Shown in pieces: positions 40,716 through 48,356 of a stretch of 64,000 nucleotides of DNA. The notes below the pieces were generated by a model, which did not search any database, had not been told where the DNA came from, and was given only the letters and a program-made list of their open reading frames with translations. The DNA lies in IMG/VR virus record IMGVR_UViG_3300036715_001140, positions 62,001 through 126,000 of that record, one strand, 5' to 3'. Every line of letters starts with the position of its first letter. The stretch's first letter is position 1. A program made the translations under genes and the position numbers. The DNA is from a virus.

Positions 40716-40759
40716 TAGTAATTCCTCCGTCAATGTAAAACCTCAAAGATAATTAGTTC

Positions 40760-40797
40760 TTTTTATGGTAGTTCTAAATTTAAAAAGAACTATCCGG
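40760..40797 (-). terminator. Possible terminator
   Basis: AGTTCTTTTTA and TAAAAAGAACT pair across a 16-base loop downstream of the 40825-41283 gene. Confidence 0.45.
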
Positions 40798-40824
40798 TAG
40801 AAGTTTTATATTGATTACTGATTG

Positions 40825-41283
40825 TTAATCCGCAGATTCTCTCCTTTCCGATACCTCAGTAAGTATCTGAGATTTAGCTTTCTTTGAATATACTGGGGCT
40901 TTATACTGAACAAGATCTGAAAATAGTTCAGTAAGCTCAAGTTTTATTTTCTTAGATTCTTCCTTTACTGATACTAAATGAATTACATCATTTTGCTTAT
41001 ACTGCTTCAATAGGTTACAATCAGGATGTGTTATTAATACGTTTAATGTACCTCTAGTTATATCCTCAGGAACGTTTAAAGTATTCCGCAATAAACTACA
41101 AACTTGATTTACTGTGATATTAGTGTTTGTTTCAACAATGTCTAAAATAAAATACAACAACTTTTTATTATAATCTTTGTAATATTGTTCTTGTTGAACA
41201 TATAAAACAGAATCAAATTTAAATGCTATCACAGAATTTAAATTTTCAAGTTTAAGCTGTGCGGTAGTAGAGGTAGTACTCAT
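40825..41283 (-). CDS. Hypothetical protein (152 aa)
   Basis: Not recognised. It has the helical middle QVCSLLRNTLNVPEDITRGT, perhaps a winged-helix-like DNA-binding domain, and a Lys/Ser-rich end. GGAGGATATAA precedes the ATG. It overlaps the upstream gene by 32 bases. Confidence 0.6.
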   Translation of the reverse strand: MSTTSTTAQLKLENLNSVIAFKFDSVLYVQQEQYYKDYNKKLLYFILDIVETNTNITVNQVCSLLRNTLNVPEDITRGTLNVLITHPDCNLLKQYKQNDVIHLVSVKEESKKIKLELTELFSDLVQYKAPVYSKKAKSQILTEVSERRESAD

Positions 41284-42379
41284 TTATATCCTCCTTTACC
41301 GGATTTTCTAATTCAAATTTAAGTTTTTGAATTAGTCTCTTAAAATATGCCCATTTCATCTTAACAAACTTTGATACCAATTTTAAAAATAATGAATAGG
41401 ATGTTTGCTCCTGAAAGTCAGTATTATCCATGTTACTATTAGGAGCTATATATCCTTTATTCTTTAACCAGCTAGTAAAAGCTTCATCATATACACCACT
41501 CATTACTTTAAATGCTTTAATACGTCTTTCTGTAATACCATAACGTTTCAATAGCTGTTTCACTGTTAGCTTGTTTTCTATCTGTTCGTGTGTTTCTCCA
41601 TGGTCTGTAAAATATTTAGATTTATCTTCATTCTCCATACCATCAATAGATTTTTCTACTACGGTGTAAATCCCATTCTCTTCTACCATTCTTACTCGTT
41701 TTTTAGTAGTATGAAAATTGATCATATTTATGGTATGATTTTTTATAGGTTTTATTAAGGACATAACCCAATGTTGTATATTAGATTTCTTAAAAGGTGA
41801 TAGCCAATAAAACGTTTGAACCATCTTTGCTTTTATTTCACTTTTAACAGTTTCTATATCTAAAGATCCACTCTGAATTAAAAACTTTAATTTGGTCCAC
41901 ACTAGGTTATTAATTAAGGGTTTCAACTTAGTATCTGCACTTAAAATAATCTTAGTACATAATTCTTTTAAGTACATCAAACAAGGAAGTTTATTTTTAC
42001 CGCCAAGTTGAAAAGTGATAGCCTTAGTATGCTGATTAAGCTCTTTATCATAGAAAAATTTCTTAAGATAAACTTTATCTTTACCTAGTATTTCAAACTC
42101 TTCATACTTATCTTCTACATTCCAAGTTTTAAATCTTTTAAAAGAACAAGCATGAAGGATAAACATTTTTACATTAAGCAGAAAGTATCCATTCTCTATC
42201 AGCTTAAGTCTAAATACTTTTACAGATTTACTAGTAATTACTTTTTTGATTCGTTTGTGGAACACACTAGCGCTTATAGTTTTAGTTAAATACTTTAGGC
42301 TACACTCATATAGGTATAAAAATATTGGATTATCATATTCTACATCATAATAATCATGAATGTATTTCGCTAGTGACAT
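41252..42379 (-). CDS. Hypothetical protein (375 aa)
   Basis: Not recognised. A basic, mostly helical protein with LTVKQLLKRYGITERRIKAF and FTSWLKNKGYIAPNSNMDN, resembling a small DNA-binding helical region, then a Lys-rich C-terminus. AAAGGGGATAGATA precedes the ATG. It shares one base with the next gene, in a set of unknown larger proteins (40.8-46.7 kb). Confidence 0.65.
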   Translation of the reverse strand: MSLAKYIHDYYDVEYDNPIFLYLYECSLKYLTKTISASVFHKRIKKVITSKSVKVFRLKLIENGYFLLNVKMFILHACSFKRFKTWNVEDKYEEFEILGKDKVYLKKFFYDKELNQHTKAITFQLGGKNKLPCLMYLKELCTKIILSADTKLKPLINNLVWTKLKFLIQSGSLDIETVKSEIKAKMVQTFYWLSPFKKSNIQHWVMSLIKPIKNHTINMINFHTTKKRVRMVEENGIYTVVEKSIDGMENEDKSKYFTDHGETHEQIENKLTVKQLLKRYGITERRIKAFKVMSGVYDEAFTSWLKNKGYIAPNSNMDNTDFQEQTSYSLFLKLVSKFVKMKWAYFKRLIQKLKFELENPVKEDINEYYLYYRTA

Positions 42380-43092
42380 TATCTATCCCCTTTCTTTTTC
42401 TTCTTAGAAAGGGTTGATAAAGTTAATTCAGTACGTTTCTCTACTTCACGTTGTAAAGATGAATTTAAACGTTTAGGACTCAATTTTGATTTTATTTCAA
42501 AATCAAGATCATCTACTACTCCACGTCCGATAATATCATCTATGGTTTCTACTACAGCGAGCTTTTGCTTTGCAGATGTTCTTCCCTCAAACATAGGATC
42601 TACAATTAAATTTTTCTCTTTTAAAACACGTCTGAGCTGTATAAAATCACTAAGTTTAAGTACAGACTCTTTTAATGCAAACATTCTAACGCCTGTTTTA
42701 CCTATAATAAAAACGCCTGTATCTGTTGCACTAAAAACATGACCAATAATATAGTTTGAAACATACTGGTCTGACGCTGTTCCAAAATACTTTACTGCAA
42801 CTTTTTCCATGAAATGAAAACCACGTTTTCTCAAGTTTCTTTCTTGTGATATTATTTCATAGAATAATGGTAATACTGTTAATGGCATAGCCCTTAATGT
42901 ATCAGCCAGAGGTTGTAATACTTTTTCAAAATCTTGAAGGATAAAAGGATTTACTGAGTACTGCGTACATGCTGGAGTTGTATCTATACTGCCTAAGTTA
43001 TTACATGTTGTCTTTTTACCTTTGGGTATAATCCAAGAGTAGTGTTGACAAGTTCCACAGTACTTCTTACATTTTAAGTGTTTAGACCCCAT
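42379..43092 (-). CDS. Hypothetical protein with N-terminal Cys domain (237 aa)
   Basis: Not recognised. The first 45 residues hold LKCKKYCGTCQHYSWIIPKG, TTCNNLGSIDTTPACTQY, a six-Cys region of a type seen in small zinc proteins of phages. The start at 43092 is chosen because GGGGGTAAAAAATTA lies directly upstream; the frame stays open to 43212 without such a signal. Confidence 0.65.
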   Translation of the reverse strand: MGSKHLKCKKYCGTCQHYSWIIPKGKKTTCNNLGSIDTTPACTQYSVNPFILQDFEKVLQPLADTLRAMPLTVLPLFYEIISQERNLRKRGFHFMEKVAVKYFGTASDQYVSNYIIGHVFSATDTGVFIIGKTGVRMFALKESVLKLSDFIQLRRVLKEKNLIVDPMFEGRTSAKQKLAVVETIDDIIGRGVVDDLDFEIKSKLSPKRLNSSLQREVEKRTELTLSTLSKKKKKGDR

Positions 43093-43172
43093 TAATTTTT
43101 TACCCCCAATAAAGTTATAGTACCCGAAGGCAATGTTTAAACCGGTATTTCTTTTACAACTTATAGGTAAGC

Positions 43173-43595
43173 TTAGACCATATTGGTATGATATATAGTG
43201 TATTTTATACACTGAATAACAACTTCTGGTAAATTTCTTGCATTAAGTTTATTCTTCATTAGTTTTAATGCTTGATGCAACTCTGGAGTAACTGATATTG
43301 TTATTCTTCCAGTCTTATCTCCTGAAAAATTAATAATCTCATTTAAACCATGTAGAATAATCATTGTAGCATTCATAACTTCTTGTGAGTGTCTTGATGT
43401 TTTCCACGTAGCTGATGATGAACCTCCCTTTCCTTTTCTGTAAAGAGATAATAACCTATTTATCTCTTTGTGAATAGCGTTGTGACAATTGGAACACAAA
43501 ATTACAGTTTGTCCATGTTTACCTCCTGCGGCTTGTGGTGTAACGTGATGCTCATGTTCTACGTCTGGCTGTTCATGGCAAACAAAACAGATCAT
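43173..43595 (-). CDS. HNH endonuclease with ribbon-helix-helix-like tail
   Basis: Residues 1-55 form an HNH zinc module: CFVCHEQPDVEHEHHVTPQA, GGKHGQTVILCSNCHNAIH, with two CxxC pairs and the HH-V-x-P motif. The C-terminal 45 residues (RITISVTPELHQALKLMKNK, then NARNLPEVVIQCIKY) fit an Arc/MetJ-type DNA-binding fold. The combination suggests a site-specific nicking enzyme. GAGGAAAAACAGAA precedes the ATG. Confidence 0.85.
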   Translation of the reverse strand: MICFVCHEQPDVEHEHHVTPQAAGGKHGQTVILCSNCHNAIHKEINRLLSLYRKGKGGSSSATWKTSRHSQEVMNATMIILHGLNEIINFSGDKTGRITISVTPELHQALKLMKNKLNARNLPEVVIQCIKYTIYHTNMV

Positions 43596-43607
43596 TTCTG
43601 TTTTTCC

Positions 43608-45263
43608 TCATTTACTTGTAGATTTTAATTTTGAAAGTAGTGTAATATTTGGTTTATGTATTTTACTCCTTTCCTTTTCTTCTTTAATAACATTAGCCTC
43701 ATTCCAAACTTTCAAAATTATATCTTCATAATCTGAAAGTTTCTTCCTTCTTGCTTTCAAGAATTTTTTGCACTTATGCATTAATACTGGTTGTGTATAC
43801 TCTTTTTCTTTTAGTCTATGAACATAATTAACTAATTCTTCATGAAGTCTAAGGTTAGATTCAAAATTGAACATAGACCTTGAAATTCTTCTAGTAGGAA
43901 ATGACCAATCAAAGATATTGAATTTTATCTTACTAAAAGCAATCTCAGCATTCCATGCTCCTAACAGTTTGTCTTGCATTACCCAATAATAGGTTAAATG
44001 ACCATGTACAATACCTTTATCAGAAACAAGAACCAACTTATCATACTTATTTTCAATAGTAAGATTTATTTTATCCAAACATTTATTAGCCAGTTCTAAT
44101 ACCTTAGGCGTATAATCTGTGAGCTTACAATTCAACTCTTTTTTACCTTTAGCTTTATGTTCTGACACTTTTTCTTCCATATCAGCAAGATCTGAGTATA
44201 CTTGAGCTAAATCAATTTTCTTTTTTTCAATTTTCAATTTTAATATCTTTATTTGTTTGGTAAGATACGTAGTCCTTAGCTCTCTTGCACTTAAAGCTTT
44301 TTCTAAGTCTGGACCGTAAGCATTAGGTGGGATGTCTTCGTAGTCTTTTATCTCTGCTTCATAATCAGCTATAAGTTCTTCCATGTCCTTTATTGGCTGC
44401 AATTTATTTCGTAACCAATATAACTTTTCATTGTAGTCTCTGGCTACAGATTTATAATTATCAACTTTTATCATCTCATCTTGAATCTTATCTGTATTTA
44501 TGGCTAACAGAATTTGATCTTCAAAAATAGAACAGCCACCAACATAATTAACCGTTATTCCTAAAACTTTTAGTCTATTCACTCTAAGTAGTGTATCAAC
44601 TTTGGTTGTTGGTATAACTGGACCTTTAACCAACATCGCTAATTTATTAGATATCCTAGGCAACTTATCTATCTGCTTCTTGTACTGATCTAGTGCTATC
44701 TCTAATTCACCGAAAAATTCTTGTTCCCAATTTTTTATTGATTTCTCTTTCTTTATTCGGTGGGCCTCAGTTTCTTCCCAATCTCTTTCCACTGGTGATA
44801 ATGATCTTATTTCATCTTCAATTTGGAAACCTACTCTTACTTTTCCTGTTTCATCTAAGATAGAGTCTTGAAGACGATCTTGAGCTTCTTTAGAAACATT
44901 ATCATAACCAGGTCTAATAGTTATTACTGGTTTAGTATAATTTTCTTCTACACTCGGTAGATCTAATTCCACTATTTTAGTACACAAAGTTTGTGATTTA
45001 TCTACGATCTTAGCTATACATGCTCTTGCTTGTTTCTTAGTTAGAATCTTTTCTTTTCTTCCTTCTATTATACCTGATAAAGTTAATACTAAATGTTGCA
45101 TCATTTCTTTAAGAGGTTTTTGTTTTTTAAGAGTCATCAAAGGTATAACTGAATTAAGCTCCTTTACAGTATTCTTTGCTACCACTGGTATCCATTCTAC
45201 CTCAAGTTTCTCCATTGCCTTCAGTTGTCCACAAAGACTAAGCAAAATTCTCTTGTTTACCAT
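43608..45263 (-). CDS. Large coiled-coil protein, paralogue of the next one (551 aa)
   Basis: Not recognised. A helical, charged N-terminus, then VNRLKVLGITVNYVGGCSIF followed by EDQILLAINTDK, a long coiled coil (about residues 275-385) and a C-terminal part with GIVHGHLTYYWVMQDKLLGA. Each of these matches a segment of the product of 45410-46645, so the two genes are duplicates. No enzyme motif was seen; a virion or scaffold role is possible. AAAGGAGTTATTC precedes the ATG and a consensus promoter lies upstream. Confidence 0.7.
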   Translation of the reverse strand: MVNKRILLSLCGQLKAMEKLEVEWIPVVAKNTVKELNSVIPLMTLKKQKPLKEMMQHLVLTLSGIIEGRKEKILTKKQARACIAKIVDKSQTLCTKIVELDLPSVEENYTKPVITIRPGYDNVSKEAQDRLQDSILDETGKVRVGFQIEDEIRSLSPVERDWEETEAHRIKKEKSIKNWEQEFFGELEIALDQYKKQIDKLPRISNKLAMLVKGPVIPTTKVDTLLRVNRLKVLGITVNYVGGCSIFEDQILLAINTDKIQDEMIKVDNYKSVARDYNEKLYWLRNKLQPIKDMEELIADYEAEIKDYEDIPPNAYGPDLEKALSARELRTTYLTKQIKILKLKIEKKKIDLAQVYSDLADMEEKVSEHKAKGKKELNCKLTDYTPKVLELANKCLDKINLTIENKYDKLVLVSDKGIVHGHLTYYWVMQDKLLGAWNAEIAFSKIKFNIFDWSFPTRRISRSMFNFESNLRLHEELVNYVHRLKEKEYTQPVLMHKCKKFLKARRKKLSDYEDIILKVWNEANVIKEEKERSKIHKPNITLLSKLKSTSK

Positions 45264-45301
45264 GAATAACTCCTTTCAATTTCGATACAACTCTTTGCTT
45301 A

Positions 45302-45330
45302 ATTATACAATATATCTAATATTATGTCAA
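45302..45330 (-). promoter_or_regulatory. Sigma-70-type promoter
   Basis: TTGACA (45325-45330), 17-base spacer, TATAAT (45302-45307) on the minus strand, about 40 bases upstream of the coiled-coil gene start. A perfect match to the vegetative bacterial consensus; a host RNA polymerase would use it. Confidence 0.8.
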
Positions 45331-45409
45331 ATATATTATTTTTATATGTTATTTCAAATAGTTAGCCTATCAATTTATCTTTAAGACTGTTTGTTTTACT
45401 TGAAGGGAC

Positions 45410-46645
45410 TTAAGATTTTCTGCGTTCTTTAAGAACTTCATCTGCTTCTGCCCAAACTTTTTCAAAAACTTCTTCATAATACTTATCCATTTCTTTATGC
45501 TGTTTAACCAGAAACACTTTCATTTTCTTGTATGCTGTATCCTTATTAGAACCAAGTCTAAATAACTTTAAAATTTCTTCTACATATTCATCTGAAGATT
45601 TAACTTCTCTTTCAATTTTATCTTTTACTTTTGTCCAACGATGTTGTGGAAAATCCCATCCTAAGAATTTCATATCCACTCCACCTGTCAACTTATTCCA
45701 AGCATAGAATACTCTACGTTTCATTACCCAATAATATACAATGTCGCCATGATATACACCTGTTGGACGCAATTCTTTATTTGTAATTCCTTTTATCTTA
45801 ACTTGAATCAAATTAAACTTATGAGCCTCAGGAAATATTATCTGATCAGGTTCTTCTAAATTCTTATTTATTTCTTGAATACTATCTAATAACCGTTCAA
45901 ATAATAAGTCATCAAAATCTTTATTCTTTCCTTTTACAATATCTTTATTAATAGCTTTATACTCTTTATATTCATCTTGAAGAGCATCCTTTTTATCAAG
46001 GATGTTTTTATATTTAACTTTGTATTCATCTATTTGCTTCTTTAATTCTAGTTCTTTATTTTTCAAACTTTTTAATCTCAATTCTCTTGCTTCCTTTGCA
46101 TCAGGACTATCTGCGGGATTATCTATTTCGTTAGAAAGATACGCTACTTCCTCTTCAAGTTCATTTAGCTGAGTTAAAGCATAAGATAATGGTTCAATCT
46201 TATCTTCATACTCTGCCAATTGTTCTAGATACTTTTTGCAAGTTAGTCTATACTTTTCTACTTCAGAAGTTTCTTTTGCAAAGGCTTTGAAATTGATTCC
46301 AAGTAATAATTGATCTTCAAAAACATGAAATCCTCCTGCAACTAACATCTTTATACCAGATGCTCGTATTTTGTCAGGATCTAGATTTAAAGTATTACCC
46401 ATTAATGGTAATATAGGCGCTTTCTGAATAATAAAAGAACCTAAAATACTTGTTTTTAAGGATGACACTTGTTTAGTATACTTATGCAAAAATGAGTCTA
46501 AACCATCGTAAAATTCATTTTCCCATTTTTGTAATGCATCTGTTCGCTTCAAGTAATTTATCATGTCCGAATCATAATCAGATGGAATCTCATAATTACC
46601 ATGTCTACTGCTTAGCTTTTGATCTATCTTAACTTGAATTCCCAT
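45410..46645 (-). CDS. Coiled-coil protein, paralogue of 43608-45263 (411 aa)
   Basis: Not recognised. Shared segments with its neighbour: IRASGIKMLVAGGFHVFEDQ and LLLGINF, the central coiled coil, HGDIVYYWVMKRRVFYAWN, and LGWDFPQHRW near the end. The start at 46645 is chosen for AAAGGAGAACAAA; upstream in-frame ATGs lack one. It overlaps the preceding gene by 17 bases. Confidence 0.7.
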   Translation of the reverse strand: MGIQVKIDQKLSSRHGNYEIPSDYDSDMINYLKRTDALQKWENEFYDGLDSFLHKYTKQVSSLKTSILGSFIIQKAPILPLMGNTLNLDPDKIRASGIKMLVAGGFHVFEDQLLLGINFKAFAKETSEVEKYRLTCKKYLEQLAEYEDKIEPLSYALTQLNELEEEVAYLSNEIDNPADSPDAKEARELRLKSLKNKELELKKQIDEYKVKYKNILDKKDALQDEYKEYKAINKDIVKGKNKDFDDLLFERLLDSIQEINKNLEEPDQIIFPEAHKFNLIQVKIKGITNKELRPTGVYHGDIVYYWVMKRRVFYAWNKLTGGVDMKFLGWDFPQHRWTKVKDKIEREVKSSDEYVEEILKLFRLGSNKDTAYKKMKVFLVKQHKEMDKYYEEVFEKVWAEADEVLKERRKS

Positions 46646-46832
46646 TTTGTTCTCCTTTGGAAGAAGTTTCTGAATTTTTAACCATTTCAACTAATCTATT
46701 CCAGAGTTCTTTATGCTTTTCTTTCTTGCTAATATTTCTACTATTATTACCTGAGGTAAATGTTTTTACAACAGGTTTTCTATTATTACCTGAGGTAAAT
46801 GTTTTTACAACAGGTTTTCTAATATTATGCAT
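46629..46832 (-). CDS. Small protein with internal duplication (67 aa)
   Basis: Not recognised. Residues 5-17 and 18-30 are the same 13 residues (RKPVVKTFTSGNN), encoded by two identical 39-base units. The rest is basic and helical. CGAGGTTTAAAATAAT precedes the ATG. Confidence 0.6.
   Translation of the reverse strand: MHNIRKPVVKTFTSGNNRKPVVKTFTSGNNSRNISKKEKHKELWNRLVEMVKNSETSSKGEQNGNSS
46742..46819. repeat. Two identical 39-base direct repeats
   Basis: Units 46742-46780 and 46781-46819 are identical and adjacent and lie in frame in the 67-residue gene. The plus-strand unit starts TATTATTACCTGAGG. Probably a recent in-frame tandem duplication. Confidence 0.9.
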
Positions 46833-46833
46833 A

Positions 46834-48273
46834 TTATTTTAAACCTCGCAAAATTCGGACCTCTGGTTGAGTTAGATCCTTTTCGAGAAAAGAAATGTCC
46901 TCTTTAACTTTCTCTATTTCTTTTAAAAGTTTTTCACGACTAAGTTTTGTTAATTGCTTAAATTTAAGGTCTAATAGGTAGTTAGCTTGATCTTCTGTAA
47001 GTGGTTGTTTATTCAGCTTTAACTTACGCAACAAAGTTATTGGATCTTTAACATCCATAGTTTGCTTCATAGTATCAAGGTTTTTAGCTGCTAATTGAAG
47101 TAAATTTAACTTCTCAAGCTCTTTAGTCCTTACCTTAATTAAATTATTAATAACCTTAAGTTCAAATTCAATTCTCCATGCTACCCATCGGTTAATAATT
47201 TCTGGTATATTACTATAGCTAAAAACAACTGTTTCATCAGAGTTGCGTTCAGTTATGGCTGTCTGCAAAGATAACTTAGTTGTTGATTTTGTTTTTACCA
47301 ATGATAATAATTCTTTAACTTGTTTATCATCTAATCTTTTCTTATAATAGATACAAATCTTCCAACCTTCTTTATCTGATTCATCTTGTACTTTTTCTAC
47401 ATTAGGAATTTTTGAATAAACTTCCATTCTACTTTCTAAAGAGTTTGCAACGATAAAGCGTGGTGCCAAAGAAGTTATTACAATTCTATTTGGTTCTAGT
47501 TTAAAAGTAGGTTGAAATAGTATTGTTCCTTTTCCAGTGTCATAATATTCTTTAAGATCATCTTTAGAGCTTACACATATACCACCATTACTAAAATTAA
47601 ACTCTAAATATTTTAAACACATTGAAGTAGTACAAGGTTTACCGTTAAGAGCTTTCTTAACCAATATAATGATACTATCTTTTGTATAAGATGGTATAAG
47701 ACCTGAAGCACCAGTACCGATACCTTCACTACCATTTATCAGTAGATTTGGTAGTTTAGCCGGTAGAATTACAGGTACTTTTTTATCACCAGAAAAGTTA
47801 TCAATGTAGTCACATACTGCCAAGTAGTCTTTATCTAACAAGTAATTTTCAGCGTATTTAGAAAGACGACACTCAGTATAACGATATGCTCCTGCGGAGT
47901 CGGTAGGCGAACCCCAATTACCACGCCCATCAATAAGTTTTTCAGGTAGATTAGCCATTGTAACCATTGAAGAATATACACCGGCGTCACTGTGTGGATG
48001 ATAATTACCTATGCAAGTTCCAACTACTTTAGCAGCTTTCTGATGCCTTCCATCTGATCTGAAATTCTCTACATTGAAAGTCCACAAAACCATCCTATGG
48101 ACTGGTTTTAATCCATCTCTAAAATCTGGTATTGCTCGTTGTTCCAAAGTATATGAACCATATACCTTTAAGTTATGCGTAGCTGTTTCTACTAAGGATA
48201 CTTCACGAATATTTTCTTTAACAATAGGCTTGAACTTTTCAGCTCTTGATAATTTCTTTGTAGTTTTTTTCAT
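46834..48273 (-). CDS. Type II DNA topoisomerase, GyrA/ParC-like subunit (T4 gp52 type)
   Basis: DNA cleavage subunit. YGSYTLEQRAIPDFRDGLKP and HRMVLWTF match the GyrA N-terminus, GNYHPHSDAGVYSSMVTMA is a conserved loop, and SAGAYRYTECRLSKYAENYL contains the nucleophilic Tyr (residue 132). At 479 residues it lacks the C-terminal DNA-wrapping beta-pinwheel, like T4 gp52. AAAAGGATATATAATA precedes the ATG. It pairs with the following upstream gene. Confidence 0.95.
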   Translation of the reverse strand: MKKTTKKLSRAEKFKPIVKENIREVSLVETATHNLKVYGSYTLEQRAIPDFRDGLKPVHRMVLWTFNVENFRSDGRHQKAAKVVGTCIGNYHPHSDAGVYSSMVTMANLPEKLIDGRGNWGSPTDSAGAYRYTECRLSKYAENYLLDKDYLAVCDYIDNFSGDKKVPVILPAKLPNLLINGSEGIGTGASGLIPSYTKDSIIILVKKALNGKPCTTSMCLKYLEFNFSNGGICVSSKDDLKEYYDTGKGTILFQPTFKLEPNRIVITSLAPRFIVANSLESRMEVYSKIPNVEKVQDESDKEGWKICIYYKKRLDDKQVKELLSLVKTKSTTKLSLQTAITERNSDETVVFSYSNIPEIINRWVAWRIEFELKVINNLIKVRTKELEKLNLLQLAAKNLDTMKQTMDVKDPITLLRKLKLNKQPLTEDQANYLLDLKFKQLTKLSREKLLKEIEKVKEDISFLEKDLTQPEVRILRGLK

Positions 48274-48293
48274 TATTATATATCCTTTTTTCT

Positions 48294-48341
48294 TTAGCCT
48301 GTAACTTCACTAATATCAATACGTTCTTTAGTCATTGTCAT
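48294..48341 (-). CDS. Possible micropeptide (15 aa)
   Basis: MTMTKERIDISEVTG with TTTAAGGAAAAT upstream, between the two topoisomerase genes. Only signals support it. Confidence 0.3.
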   Translation of the reverse strand: MTMTKERIDISEVTG

Positions 48342-48356
48342 ATTTTCCTTAAATTT

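Noticed and set aside
46742-46819. CRISPR array
   Set aside because: Only two direct repeats, contiguous with no spacer and inside a coding frame.
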